64,000 nt of DNA from Streptomyces sp. NRRL F-6676 (GCF_000725625.1 NZ_JOHS01000014.1:140228-204227); one strand, 5' to 3'; shown: positions 18,468-28,383, numbered from the stretch's first letter. Notes: generated by a model from the sequence alone, not told the origin. Program-made: numbers and translations.

Positions 18468-18540
18468 ACGCCCTGGAGCTCCATATGTGCATGGTCTCGT
18501 CCCGGAACACCCAGTTGGTGCCGGTGGCCAGGCCGTGCAG
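18380..18540 (-). pseudogene. Remnant of class I ribonucleotide reductase small subunit (NrdB/NrdM)
   Basis: Two fragments of a class Ia R2 protein remain on the minus strand. From 18540 one frame reads LHGLATGTNWVFRDETMH, the iron-ligand helix of R2. At about 18486 the frame shifts to MELQGVQELTNFFERR and continues as ASAYQVAVEGSVGFDEDF to a stop, the R2 C-terminus that docks on the large subunit. The ~95 residues normally between these pieces, including further iron ligands, are absent, and nothing recognisable of the N-terminal ~200 residues or of a large subunit lies upstream. Interpretation: internal deletion plus 5' loss; not functional. Confidence 0.85.
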
Positions 18541-18690
18541 TTCGGCCTCGTCGGCGTGGGCGGAGCGGCCGCGCAGGGCCGCGGCGGCGACCCGGCCGGG
18601 GCGGCGTCGGGGAGGTCGGCGGCCAGCGCGGTGAGGGTCCGCAGCAGGGCGGCGCCGGGGCCCACGAAGGCCGGAAGGCGGCCCACGCAC

Positions 18691-18729
18691 GAAGGCCGCG
18701 ACCGCTCCCGAGGAGCGGCCGCGGCCTTC
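18691..18729. terminator. 18-bp hairpin downstream of the MctP gene
   Basis: GAAGGCCGCGACCGCTCC (18691-18708) pairs with GGAGCGGCCGCGGCCTTC (18712-18729) with one mismatch and a 3-base loop. It lies 44 bases past the stop of the minus-strand permease and probably ends that transcript. Confidence 0.7.
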
Positions 18730-18772
18730 CGCGCACGTATCGCGTATCGCCTCTCGCGTATCGCGACGGGGC

Positions 18773-20383
18773 CTAGTGCGACGTCCCCGCCGTCGCCGGC
18801 GGCAGCTCCGGCTCGACGCCCGCGTCGCCGACGTCCACCGTGTAGTCGTCCGCCGTCGTCTCGTCGACGCCCTCCGGCGCCTTCACCGCCCGCAGGACGA
18901 ACGTCAGCACCACCGTCACCACCACGTTCAGCACGAACGCGGTCAGACCGATGTAGCCGATCTCCCCGATGCCGGGGATCTCGTCCGAGGACCCGCCGAA
19001 GTGCGCCTGCGTCGGCGAGGCCACCCCGTACGCGGCCACCGTGCCGTACACCATGCCGACCGCCCAGCCGGCCAGCAGCGCCCACCGGTGGAACCAGCGG
19101 GTGAACAGGCCGCCCACCAGCGCGGGGAACGTCTGGAGGATCCAGATGCCGCCGAGCAGCTGGAAGTTGATCGCCACCGTCTTGTCCATCGTCAGGACGA
19201 AGATCAGCGCGCCCACCTTGACCAGCAGCGAGACGAACTTGGAGACCTGGGCCTCCTGCTTCGGCGTCGCGTCCGGCTTGATGAAGTCCTTGTAGATGTT
19301 GCGGGTGAAGAGGTTCGCCGCCGCGATCGACATGATCGCCGCCGGCACCAGCGCGCCGATCCCGATGGCCGCGAAGGCCACACCCGCGAACCAGTCGGGG
19401 AACATGTTCTCGAACAGCTGCGGGATGGCCAGCTGGCCGTTCTTCACGCTGATCCCGTCCGCGATCGCCATGAAGCCCAGCAGCGCCAGCAGACCCAGCA
19501 TCAGCGAGTACAGCGGCAGGATCGTGGTGTTGCGCCGGATCACCTCACGGCTGCGCGAGGACAGCGTCGCCGTGATCGAGTGCGGGTACATGAACAGCGC
19601 CAGCGCCGAGCCGAGCGCGAGCGTGGCGTACGTCCACTGTCCGCCCGCGGCCGGGATCACCCCGCCCGCCCCCGCCTTCGCGAACTTCTCGCCCGCCGAG
19701 GCGAAGATGTCGTCGAAGCCGCCGAGCTTGATCGGGATGTAGATGATCGCGACCGCGATGACGATGTAGATGAGCGCGTCCTTGACGAACGCGATCAGCG
19801 CGGGGGCCCGCAGTCCGGAGGAGTACGTGTACGCGGCCAGGACGCCGAAGGCGATCAGCAGCGGCAGGTCCTTCACGAACCAGTTGGTGTTCTCGCCGCC
19901 GCCCACGCCCATCACGTCCAGCACCGCCTGGATGCCGACGAGCTGGAGCGCGATGTACGGCATCGTCGCCAGGATGCCGGTCACGGCCACCGCGAGCGAG
20001 AGTCCCTTGGAGCCGAACCGCCCGCGCACGAAGTCGGAGGTGGTGACGTACCCGTGCCGGTGGCTGACCGACCACAGACGCGGCAGGAAGGTGAAGACCA
20101 GCGGGTACACCAGGATCGTGTACGGCACGGCGAAGAACCCGGAGGCGCCCGCCGCGTAGATCGCGGCCGGGACGGCCACGAAGGTGTACGCGGTGTAGAG
20201 GTCGCCGCCCAGCAGGAACCAGGTGATCCAGGTGCCGAACGACCGTCCGCCCAGGCCCCATTCGTCCAGGCTGTGCTCGTTCTCGGCCTTGCGCCAGCGG
20301 GCCGCGAGGAAGCCCACCGCGGTGACCAGTACGAAGAAGAAGATGAAGACGCCGAGCGCGACGCCGTTCACGCCGTCCTTCAT
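18773..20383 (-). CDS. mctP: Sodium:solute symporter, monocarboxylate permease MctP-like
   Basis: A 536-residue SSS-family carrier with about 13 membrane helices. GGRSFGTWITWFLLGGDLYT near the N-terminus and VGIQAVLDVMG are typical of MctP/ActP-type permeases for acetate, pyruvate, lactate and other short acids. The C-terminal ~40 residues are acidic and cytoplasmic. Its ATG overlaps the stop of the DUF3311 gene (ATGA), and pairing of a DUF3311 protein with an SSS permease is a conserved arrangement. Substrate within the group is not determined. Confidence 0.88.
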   Translation of the reverse strand: MKDGVNGVALGVFIFFFVLVTAVGFLAARWRKAENEHSLDEWGLGGRSFGTWITWFLLGGDLYTAYTFVAVPAAIYAAGASGFFAVPYTILVYPLVFTFLPRLWSVSHRHGYVTTSDFVRGRFGSKGLSLAVAVTGILATMPYIALQLVGIQAVLDVMGVGGGENTNWFVKDLPLLIAFGVLAAYTYSSGLRAPALIAFVKDALIYIVIAVAIIYIPIKLGGFDDIFASAGEKFAKAGAGGVIPAAGGQWTYATLALGSALALFMYPHSITATLSSRSREVIRRNTTILPLYSLMLGLLALLGFMAIADGISVKNGQLAIPQLFENMFPDWFAGVAFAAIGIGALVPAAIMSIAAANLFTRNIYKDFIKPDATPKQEAQVSKFVSLLVKVGALIFVLTMDKTVAINFQLLGGIWILQTFPALVGGLFTRWFHRWALLAGWAVGMVYGTVAAYGVASPTQAHFGGSSDEIPGIGEIGYIGLTAFVLNVVVTVVLTFVLRAVKAPEGVDETTADDYTVDVGDAGVEPELPPATAGTSH

Positions 20384-20673
20384 TCCGCCGCACCTCCCTT
20401 CGAGGAGGCCGACGAGGCCGCGGCCGCGTCACGGGAGGCCCGCCCGCGCTGGTCGAACTGCCACAGCTTGTAGGCGGTCACCGTCAGCACGGTCGAGAGG
20501 AGCACCCACAGCATCTGGTACCAGTAGAAGAACGGGATGCCGATGAACGTCGGGTCGGTCTTGGCGTATGAACCGACCCACAGCATCGCCACGAACGGCG
20601 CGACGAGGCAGAGGCCGATGGCGACCCGCAAGGGCGTCACCACCCCTCTGCCGACTCCTGGGGCATCTGACAT
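20380..20673 (-). CDS. DUF3311 small membrane protein, permease partner
   Basis: A 97-residue protein with two hydrophobic helices (IGLCLVAPFVAMLWVGSYA and FYWYQMLWVLLSTVLTVTAY), the DUF3311 pattern. The start at 20673 has ACGGAG 7-8 bases upstream; an in-frame TTG at 20700 lacks one. It is the first gene of the pair with the SSS permease and may be a subunit or stabiliser of it, as inferred from the conserved linkage. Confidence 0.8.
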   Translation of the reverse strand: MSDAPGVGRGVVTPLRVAIGLCLVAPFVAMLWVGSYAKTDPTFIGIPFFYWYQMLWVLLSTVLTVTAYKLWQFDQRGRASRDAAAASSASSKGGAAE

Positions 20674-20830
20674 GTGCGGCTCCGTCCCCTCGCTGGTCAA
20701 CCGGGCAATGCGGAGGGAAAATCTAGGTCACCGCGTCCAGGGAACGGAACCCTTGTCCGCATAACGGTTGGGGAAGGCAACGAAAGGGGGACAGGTGGTG
20801 ACGGTAGGTGACGCCCCCCCGTCGGCCCGC

Positions 20831-21643
<813 letters not shown>

Positions 21644-21752
21644 TCACGGCTCACATCGTGGCACGGCTTCGTGTGGGTGACTCCACACGTTCCGTGAGGG
21701 GATCCCGCGCACGCGTGCCGGGGACCTCCTCTGTATACCGTCAGCCGCCCAC

Positions 21753-21768
21753 GGTGGTCTAGTCCACC
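21753..21768. promoter_or_regulatory. DasR-responsive element (dre)-like site
   Basis: The 16-mer GGTGGTCTAGTCCACC fits the dre consensus ACTGGTCTAGACCAGT at 11 of 16 positions and keeps the TGGTCTAG core. It lies 158 bases upstream of dasR on its 5' side, suited to autoregulation. Confidence 0.6.
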
Positions 21769-21948
21769 GTCCGCCCTGTGGGCCGCCCTGTGGTCCACCC
21801 AGTGGTACACCCGCCGGAACCGCTGCCGACCTGGCCTTTTCGCATCCTTCCTACGTAAAGGTTCTTGCATATGTAGGTCCCATAACGGACGCCTCGCGCG
21901 GGCTCCGACGCCCTTGACACTCCTATTGGTCCGGGCCAAGCTCCCCCT

Positions 21949-21964
21949 ACTGGTCTACACCACT
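21949..21964. promoter_or_regulatory. DasR-responsive element upstream of dasA
   Basis: ACTGGTCTACACCACT matches the dre consensus at 14 of 16 positions. It lies 116 bases before dasA. The remainder of the 484-base dasR-dasA spacer (21596-22079) shows no gene; AT-richer DNA at 21840-21900 is the likely promoter area. Confidence 0.85.
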
Positions 21965-22079
21965 GGACCAGGTCCCGGCCCCACGGGCAACGCACGTACG
22001 CGGCACGTCGCCGCGCAGCACTTCGTCGCGGCACGCCGAGGGGGACAGGGGGGTTCGTGGCATCCCTGAGGAGGGTGGC

Positions 22080-23360
22080 GTGAAGCGCAAGCTGACAGCC
22101 GCGATCGGTATCGCGGGCATGATGGTCTCCATCGCGGCGTGCGGGGGCAGTGACGACGGGGACTCGGCCAAGGGCGCGGACGCCAAGGAGCTGACCGTCT
22201 GGCTCACGGTGGACGCGCAGAACAACTGGCCGGCGCTGGTCAAGGCCGCCGACAAGGCGGTGCAGAAGAAGCACCCCGGCATCAAGATCAAGCACGAGTA
22301 CTACGGCTGGCCCGACAAGAACACCAAGCTCGACGCCGTCCTCGCCACCGACAAGGCGCCGGACGTGGTCGAGATGGGCAACACCGAGATGCTCGGCTAC
22401 ATGGTCAAGGGCGCCTTCGCCCCCGTCGACGCGGCGAAGTTCGACAACTCCGACGCCTGGCTGGACGGTCTGAAGGCCTCCGTCACCTACGAGGGCAAGA
22501 CCTACGGCGTGCCGTACTACGCCGGCGGCCGTGTCGCCAACTGGCGCAAGGACGTGGCGGCTTCGGTCGGTGTCAAGACGCCCCCGAAGACGTACAAGGA
22601 GCTGACCGCCGCCCTCGACAAGATCCAGAAGAAGGAGGGCTCGAAGTTCAGCGCCTGGTACCAGCCCACCCGTGACTGGTACGCGGCCATGTCCTTCGTC
22701 TACGACGCGGGCGGCTCCATCGCCAAGGAGGACGGCGGCACCTGGAAGGCCAACCTCTCCTCGCCCGAGTCCCTCAAGGGCCTGGGCGAGTTCAAGAACG
22801 TCGTCGACACGTACATGCACGGCGACAAGACGAAGGACGAGTCCGACCGTTACATCGTCTACGGCCAGGGCAAGTCGGCGATGATCTTCGGAGCGGCGTG
22901 GGAGGGCGCGACCTCGGCCGACCCGAAGAACGACAAGACCGGCAAGCTCAAGGACAACCTCGAGAACTTCGTGATGCCGGGTCCGTCCGGCAAGAACATG
23001 CCCGTCTTCCTGGGCGGTTCGGACCTCGCGATCCCGGTGAAGTCCAAGGCGCAGGGCGTCGCCGCCGAGTGGATCAACGCGTTCACCGGCAAGGACGGCC
23101 AGAAGGGTCTGATCGCCAAGGGCAACCTGCCCAACAACAAGACCGACCTCGCGACCCTGAAGGACGACCCGGCCACCGCGGTCCCGGCCACCGCGGCCGA
23201 GTCCAACTGGTTCGTGCCGATGGCGCCCGGCTGGGGTCAGGTCGAGAAGGCGCAGGTGCTTCAGACGATGCTCCAGAACATCGGCACCGGCAAGAAGTCC
23301 GTCGAGGCCGCCGCCAAGGAGGCGGACACCGCGATCGACAAGGTCATCAACACGAAGTGA
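22080..23360 (+). CDS. dasA: Chitobiose-binding lipoprotein DasA
   Basis: Extracellular solute-binding protein of the chito-oligosaccharide ABC importer. The 426-residue precursor has a basic N-terminus MKRKLTAAIG and a lipobox ending at Cys21 (MVSIAAC), so it is membrane-anchored by lipid. The body is a family 1 sugar-binding fold. GTG at 22080 follows GGAGGG. The dasB gene begins only 421 bases later, and a hairpin just after the stop may set a higher dasA transcript level. Importing ATPase MsiK is expected to be encoded elsewhere. Confidence 0.95.
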   Translation: MKRKLTAAIGIAGMMVSIAACGGSDDGDSAKGADAKELTVWLTVDAQNNWPALVKAADKAVQKKHPGIKIKHEYYGWPDKNTKLDAVLATDKAPDVVEMGNTEMLGYMVKGAFAPVDAAKFDNSDAWLDGLKASVTYEGKTYGVPYYAGGRVANWRKDVAASVGVKTPPKTYKELTAALDKIQKKEGSKFSAWYQPTRDWYAAMSFVYDAGGSIAKEDGGTWKANLSSPESLKGLGEFKNVVDTYMHGDKTKDESDRYIVYGQGKSAMIFGAAWEGATSADPKNDKTGKLKDNLENFVMPGPSGKNMPVFLGGSDLAIPVKSKAQGVAAEWINAFTGKDGQKGLIAKGNLPNNKTDLATLKDDPATAVPATAAESNWFVPMAPGWGQVEKAQVLQTMLQNIGTGKKSVEAAAKEADTAIDKVINTK

Positions 23361-23367
23361 CCCGGCA

Positions 23368-23393
23368 GGGCCCCGTCGACGGCGACGGGGCCC
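23368..23393 (+). terminator. Hairpin between dasA and dasB (partial terminator or mRNA stabiliser)
   Basis: GGGCCCCGTCG (23368-23378) and CGACGGGGCCC (23383-23393) form an 11-bp perfect stem with an ACGG loop, 8 bases after the dasA stop. No T tract follows. In binding-protein operons such hairpins often make the binding-protein message more abundant than the permease part. The rest of the 421-base gap is very GC-rich and holds a tandem repeat but no gene. Confidence 0.6.
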
Positions 23394-23650
23394 CGCCCGG
23401 CGTGCGCGGCAGGCCCCGCGCGCCGGGCGGGCGGCGAGGGGCGACCGCCGAGCGCCGGGCACCCCGGGCGGCCGTACGGCACGGGGGTCCGTACGGCCGC
23501 GGGGGCGCCCCCGCGGGGCGGACGGCGGACCGGCACCAGTGCTGGCGAGGGGGGGCGCCGCCCGCGCTGCCGACCGGGGCCGCCGGGAGCGGCCCGCCCG
23601 GCTCCGGCCGGAGCCTCGCGAGGGCTTCGCCCGGGCCGTGGGCCGCTGGA

Positions 23651-23708
23651 GGACCCTGTGCGGCCGTACCGCCACCGCAGGACCCCGTGCGGCCGTACCG
23701 CCCCCGCA
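23651..23708. repeat. 29-bp tandem repeat between dasA and dasB
   Basis: Units 23651-23679 and 23680-23708 both begin GGACCC and contain GTGCGGCCGTACCGCC; they differ at two positions. A related GTACGGCCGCGG element occurs further upstream near 23491-23505. Function unknown; it makes the spacer unusually long for an ABC operon. Confidence 0.75.
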
Positions 23709-23781
23709 GGACCGCCCGGCCCCGTCGGGGCCGTACCCCGCACGACCCCGTACGACCTGAGGGACCGCTGAGGAGCGCGCG

Positions 23782-24771
23782 ATGAGTGCCGCCAACACCA
23801 CCACCCCTGCCAAGGTGCCGCCCCCGCGGCAGGCGCCACCACCACCGGACGTCCCGGGCCGTCCCCGCAAGCCGCGTGCGGCGGCCGGGGCCGCCGTGCC
23901 CTGGGGACTGCTCGCGCCCTGTCTGCTGGTCCTCGTCGTCGTCCTCGGCTATCCGCTGGTCCGTCTGGTCACGCTCTCCTTCCAGAAGTTCGGCCAGTCG
24001 CAGCTGTGGGGCTTCCAGCCGGCCGAGTCCGTCGGCTTCGACAACTTCGCCACCGTGCTCGGCGACAGCGAGTTCTGGGCGGTCGTCGTCCGCACCATCG
24101 TCTTCGCCGGCGGCAGCGTGATCTTCACGATGGTCGTCGGCATGCTGATCGCCCTGCTGCTCCAGCGGGTCTCCGGCTGGGTGAAGACGCTGGTCAACAT
24201 CGCCCTCGTGGCCAGCTGGGGCATGCCCGTCATCGTGGCCACCACCGTCTTCAAGTGGCTGTTCGACTCCGACTACGGCGTCTTCAACGCACTGCTGAGC
24301 AGGCTCCCCGGCGTCGACCTGGTCGGCCACAACTGGTTCGCCAGCGGACCGCAGGGCCTCGCCGTGATCATGCTGCTCGTGGTGTGGGGCGCGGTGCCGT
24401 TCGTCGTCATCACCCTCGGCGCCGGACTCACCCAGGTGCCCAAGGAGATGGAGGAGGCGGCCCGCCTGGACGGCGCCGGCGCGTGGGGCGTCTTCCGTTA
24501 CGTCACGCTGCCGATCCTCAAGCCGATCATCGTGATGCTGACGACCCTCTCCGTCATCTGGGACATGGGCGTCTTCCCCCAGGTGTTCGTCATGCGCAAC
24601 GGCCACCCGGAGGCCGAGTTCCAGGTCCTCACCACGTACTCCTACGACAAGGCGTTCGTGGTCAACGACTACGGCCAGGGCTCCGCGATCGCCCTGGTCA
24701 CCGTGGTGCTGCTGCTCGGCGTCGTCGCCGTCTACATGCGCCAGATGCTGAAGATCGGAGAGGTCGAATGA
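23782..24771 (+). CDS. dasB: Chitobiose ABC transporter permease DasB
   Basis: A 329-residue MalF-type permease with six core membrane helices after a ~45-residue Pro-rich cytoplasmic tail. The cytoplasmic EAA loop that contacts the ATPase is EEAARLDGAG followed by AWGVFRYVTLP. ATG at 23782 follows GAGGAG. Its stop overlaps the dasC start. Confidence 0.94.
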   Translation: MSAANTTTPAKVPPPRQAPPPPDVPGRPRKPRAAAGAAVPWGLLAPCLLVLVVVLGYPLVRLVTLSFQKFGQSQLWGFQPAESVGFDNFATVLGDSEFWAVVVRTIVFAGGSVIFTMVVGMLIALLLQRVSGWVKTLVNIALVASWGMPVIVATTVFKWLFDSDYGVFNALLSRLPGVDLVGHNWFASGPQGLAVIMLLVVWGAVPFVVITLGAGLTQVPKEMEEAARLDGAGAWGVFRYVTLPILKPIIVMLTTLSVIWDMGVFPQVFVMRNGHPEAEFQVLTTYSYDKAFVVNDYGQGSAIALVTVVLLLGVVAVYMRQMLKIGEVE

Positions 24772-25676
24772 GTGCGACCGCCCTGCCCTCGAAGACCACC
24801 GCCGGTCCGGGAGCCACCGGGCCCAAAGCCGCCGGACGGCCCGCCGCGCCCCGGCGCGCGCGGCGCGCCAAGGCCGGCTGGAACGTCCTCGGGCTGCTGG
24901 TCTTCGTGATCGTCGGCTTCCCGGTCTACTGGATGCTCAACACGGCGGTGAAGCCCGCCAAGGACGCCATCGACCCCGACCCCAGCCTGCTGCCGACCGG
25001 GCTGACCCTGTCCAACTTCCGCCGCGCGCTGGACATCGCCGACTTCTGGGGACCGGTCGGCCGCAGCCTGATCGTCTCCCTGACCGTGGTGCTCATCGGC
25101 ATCGCCGTCGGCATGCTGGCCGCGCTCGCCATCTCCCGGTTCGCCTTCCGCGGCCGCAAGGTGGTCATCGTCGCGATCCTGGCGGTGCAGATGATCCCGC
25201 TGGTCGCCATGATCATCCCGGTCTTCCTGCTCCTCAACGACCTTGACCAGTACGACAAGCTGTCCGGTCTGATCCTCACGTATCTGACCTTCATCCTCCC
25301 GTTCACGGTCTGGACCCTGCGCGGCTTCATCGTCAACATCCCGCGCGAACTGGAGGAGGCGGCCATGGTCGACGGCTGCTCCCGCACCGGCGCGTTCGTC
25401 CGCGTGGTCTTCCCGCTGCTCGCGCCCGGGCTGGTCGCCACCTCCGTCTACGGCTTCATCCAGGCGTGGAACGAGTACCTCTACGCCCTGATGCTGATGA
25501 GCCAGCAGAAGCAGACCGCGACCGTCTGGCTCGCCAACTTCACCACCAAGCACGGCACGGAATACGCCCCCATGATGGCCGGAGCCACCATGATGGCCAT
25601 ACCGATCGTCGTGCTCTTCCTCCTCGTCCAGCGCAAGATGGCCGCGGGTCTCACCGCGGGCGCCGTGAAGGGATAA
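24768..25676 (+). CDS. dasC: Chitobiose ABC transporter permease DasC
   Basis: A 302-residue MalG-type permease, partner of DasB. Six membrane segments and the EAA loop EEAAMVDGCSRTGAFVRVVF are visible. It overlaps dasB by four bases (ATGA), and dasD starts 10 bases after its stop, so dasB-dasC-dasD form one unit. No ATP-binding subunit is present, consistent with use of a shared MsiK-type ATPase. Confidence 0.94.
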   Translation: MSATALPSKTTAGPGATGPKAAGRPAAPRRARRAKAGWNVLGLLVFVIVGFPVYWMLNTAVKPAKDAIDPDPSLLPTGLTLSNFRRALDIADFWGPVGRSLIVSLTVVLIGIAVGMLAALAISRFAFRGRKVVIVAILAVQMIPLVAMIIPVFLLLNDLDQYDKLSGLILTYLTFILPFTVWTLRGFIVNIPRELEEAAMVDGCSRTGAFVRVVFPLLAPGLVATSVYGFIQAWNEYLYALMLMSQQKQTATVWLANFTTKHGTEYAPMMAGATMMAIPIVVLFLLVQRKMAAGLTAGAVKG

Positions 25677-25685
25677 CGCCACCCG

Positions 25686-27176
25686 ATGACGACTTTCGCC
25701 AGCGGCACCGACACTCTCACGCGCGACGCCCTCACGGTCCTGCAACCCGGGTTCACCGGGACGACCGCCCCCGACTGGCTGCTGCGCCGGCTCGGCGAGG
25801 GGCTCGCCTCGGTCGGCCTCTTCGGCCGCAACATCGCCTCGCCCGCACAGCTGGCCGCCCTCACCGCCCAGCTGCGCGCCGAGCGCGACGACGTCCTTGT
25901 CGCGATCGACGAGGAGGGCGGTGACGTGACCCGCCTGGAGGTCCGCACCGGTTCCTCCTTCCCCGGCAACCACGCCCTCGGCGCCGTCGACGACGTCGAA
26001 CTGACGACCGAGGTGGCGCGCGAACTCGGCCGCCGGCTGGCCGCCTGCGGCGTCAACCTCAACTGGGCGCCCTCCGCGGACGTCAACTCCAACCCCGCCA
26101 ACCCTGTCATCGGCGTCCGCTCCTTCGGCGCCGACCCGGAGCTGGTGGCCCGGCACACCGCCGCGTACGTCACCGGGTTGCAGTCCGCCGGGGTCGCCGC
26201 CTGCACCAAGCACTTCCCCGGGCACGGCGACACCGCGGTCGACTCCCACCTCGCGCTGCCGCGCATCGACGCGGACCCGACGGTCCTGCGGGAGCGCGAA
26301 CTCGCCCCGTTCCGGGCCGCGATCGGCGCGGGCACGAAGGCCGTGATGAGCGCCCACATCCTGGTCCCGGCCCTGGACGCGCAGCGCCCGGCGACCCTGT
26401 CCGGCGGCATCCTGACCGACCTGCTGCGCAAGGAACTCGGCTACGAGGGCCTGATCGTCACCGACGGCATGGAGATGCGGGCGATCGCCGCGACGTACGG
26501 CATCGAACGGGGCAGCGCCCTCGCGATCGCGGCCGGCGCGGACGCCATCTGCGTGGGCGGGGGGCTCGCCGACGACGAGACGGTACGGCGGCTGCGGGAC
26601 GCCCTGGTGGACGCGGTGCGCACCGGCGCGCTCGCCGAGTCCCGGCTGGCGGACGCGGCCCGGAGGGTGCGGGAGCTGGCGGGGTGGACGGCGGGGGCGG
26701 CGGCTCCCGCCGCGGAGGACTCCGGCGCGGACATCGGCCTGGTCGCCGCCCGCCGCGCGCTCACCGTCACCCGGTCACCGGACTTCGCCCCGCTGACCGA
26801 GGCCCCGTACGTCGCCGCGTTCACGCCCGTCGCCAACATCGCGGTGGGCGACGAGACGCCGTGGGGTGTGGCGGCGGAGCTGGCCCGGCTGCTGCCGGGC
26901 ACGGAGACGGGGACGTTCGCGGGGGAGACGGCGGGAGCGGACGCGCTGGCGGCGGCGGGTGGACGGCGCGTGGTCGCAGTGGTCCGCGACGAGCACCGGT
27001 ATCCGTGGATGGGGGAGGCGGTACGGACGCTGCTGGCCGCCCGCCCGGACACGGCGGTGGTCGAGATGGGCGTCCCCCAGGCCGCCCCCCGCGCCACGCT
27101 CCACATCGCGACACACGGTGCGGCAAGGGTCTGCGGCATCGCCGCGGCGGAAGCCCTCCTGGCTCCGTCGGCCTGA
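25686..27176 (+). CDS. dasD: GH3 beta-N-acetylglucosaminidase DasD
   Basis: Hydrolyses imported chito-oligosaccharides to N-acetylglucosamine in the cytoplasm (no signal peptide). The NagZ-type signature is KHFPGHGDTAVDSHLALP at about residues 175-192, whose His acts as acid/base with the following Asp. The nucleophile Asp is in LIVTDGMEMR. The 496-residue length reflects an extra C-terminal alpha/beta domain of the two-domain GH3 enzymes. It is the last gene of the das operon, before an unrelated cassette. Confidence 0.93.
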   Translation: MTTFASGTDTLTRDALTVLQPGFTGTTAPDWLLRRLGEGLASVGLFGRNIASPAQLAALTAQLRAERDDVLVAIDEEGGDVTRLEVRTGSSFPGNHALGAVDDVELTTEVARELGRRLAACGVNLNWAPSADVNSNPANPVIGVRSFGADPELVARHTAAYVTGLQSAGVAACTKHFPGHGDTAVDSHLALPRIDADPTVLRERELAPFRAAIGAGTKAVMSAHILVPALDAQRPATLSGGILTDLLRKELGYEGLIVTDGMEMRAIAATYGIERGSALAIAAGADAICVGGGLADDETVRRLRDALVDAVRTGALAESRLADAARRVRELAGWTAGAAAPAAEDSGADIGLVAARRALTVTRSPDFAPLTEAPYVAAFTPVANIAVGDETPWGVAAELARLLPGTETGTFAGETAGADALAAAGGRRVVAVVRDEHRYPWMGEAVRTLLAARPDTAVVEMGVPQAAPRATLHIATHGAARVCGIAAAEALLAPSA

Positions 27177-27396
27177 TCGAGGGCAGGAGAACCACGGGGG
27201 CACGGGCGGAGCAGCGCCCGCGCGCGCCCGACCGCCGGCCCCGTCCTGCACGCCCCGTCCTATACGCCCCGCCGGGCCGCGCCCCGGCGGGGCGCAGACG
27301 TGCTCCCGCGCCCCGCACGGCCCGCGGCGTGGCGCTCACCGACCATGTCCCGGCGCTGGTTCCCGAACTGATGTCCCAACTGGTCCCGCACAGACC

Positions 27397-27415
27397 GTTG
27401 ACTGGTACATCCAAC
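27397..27415. promoter_or_regulatory. Candidate operator for the catabolic cassette
   Basis: GTTGACTGGTACATCCAAC has dyad symmetry (GTTG..TG...CA..CAAC). It lies 39-57 bases before the first cassette gene, with AT-rich CCTATAGGAAATAGGAAA next to it. An FCD-type GntR regulator encoded at the end of the cassette is the natural candidate to bind here. The 277-base gap after dasD otherwise holds nothing recognisable. Confidence 0.45.
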
Positions 27416-27453
27416 GCCTGCATCCTATAGGAAATAGGAAAGGCGGATGCACC

Positions 27454-28383
27454 TTGTACAGCGCGGACACCTGGCCGATCGCCGCGGCCCTGCTCCAGTT
27501 CCCCCATCACCTCCCCGACGGGCGCACCACACACGACCAGACCACCGAGGAATGGGCCCGGACCCTGCGCGAGGTGGCCGGCGCCGGTTTCTCCGAGGTG
27601 GATCTGACCGACAGCTGGGTGCGACCCGGTGACCTGGACCGCGCCCGGCTGGCGGAGCTGAAGGGCGCACTGGCCGCGGCGGGGCTCGTCGCGCCGGCGA
27701 TCTCGGCGATCAGGTGCAGCGTCATCGACCCGGTCGACGGCGACGACAACCTCGCCTACTCGCACCGCACCATCGACGCGGCGGCCGAACTCGGCGTACC
27801 GGTGGTCTCCTTCGGCCTGCATCGGCCGCTCACCCCCGAGCAGCGGCGGGTGCTGTGGTTCTGGACCGTGCCCGGGCCCAAGGACCCGGAGGGCGACCGC
27901 GACACCTGGCAGAAGGCGGTGACCCGGCTGCGCGAACTGGCCGACCACGCCGCCGGGGTGAACGTCGCCCTGACGCTGGAGATGTACGAGGACACCTACC
28001 TCGGCACCGCCGACTCCGCCGTCGCCCTGCTCACCGACATCGCCCGCGACAACGTCGGCCTCAACCCCGACCTGGGCAATCTGCTGCGCATGCAGCGGCC
28101 CGTCGAGTCGTGGGAGTCGATGGTCGAGAAGACCCTGCCGCACGCCAACTACTGGCACGTCAAGAACTACTACCGCAGCGAGGACCCGGCCTCCGGCACG
28201 GTCCTGACCGCGCCCGCGCCACTGGAGTCGGGCTTCATGAACTACCGCAAGGCCGTGCGGTTCGCGCTGGAGAACGGCTACACCGGCGCGTTCTGCGTGG
28301 AGCACTACGGCGGTGACGGCCTGAGCGTCTCGGCCACCAACCGGGACTATCTGCGCCGCGTCATCGCGGCCGCGGCCGTCTGA
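27454..28383 (+). CDS. TIM-barrel sugar (phosphate) isomerase/epimerase
   Basis: A 309-residue xylose-isomerase-like TIM barrel (AP endonuclease family 2). Metal-ligand positions fit TLEMYEDTYL (Glu), VGLNPDLGN (Asp), HVKNYY (His) and FCVEHYGGD (Glu). It begins with TTG at 27454, preceded by GGAAAGGCGG; no better start is in frame. Co-localisation with a DhaK-type kinase and an RpiB-type isomerase recalls LerI, which interconverts L-erythrulose-1-phosphate and D-erythrulose-4-phosphate; this is an inference from context. Confidence 0.8.
   Translation: MYSADTWPIAAALLQFPHHLPDGRTTHDQTTEEWARTLREVAGAGFSEVDLTDSWVRPGDLDRARLAELKGALAAAGLVAPAISAIRCSVIDPVDGDDNLAYSHRTIDAAAELGVPVVSFGLHRPLTPEQRRVLWFWTVPGPKDPEGDRDTWQKAVTRLRELADHAAGVNVALTLEMYEDTYLGTADSAVALLTDIARDNVGLNPDLGNLLRMQRPVESWESMVEKTLPHANYWHVKNYYRSEDPASGTVLTAPAPLESGFMNYRKAVRFALENGYTGAFCVEHYGGDGLSVSATNRDYLRRVIAAAAV

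Noticed and set aside
18562..18736. Additional ribonucleotide reductase sequence upstream of the remnant
   Set aside because: None of the three minus-strand frames shows R2 motifs before LHGLATG, so I limited the pseudogene to 18380-18540.
16761..19085. Very long minus-strand open frame across the P450, regulator and permease ends
   Set aside because: It runs antisense to or in another frame of recognisable genes and its translation is Arg/Gly/Ala-rich without family motifs; long shadow frames are normal at this GC content.
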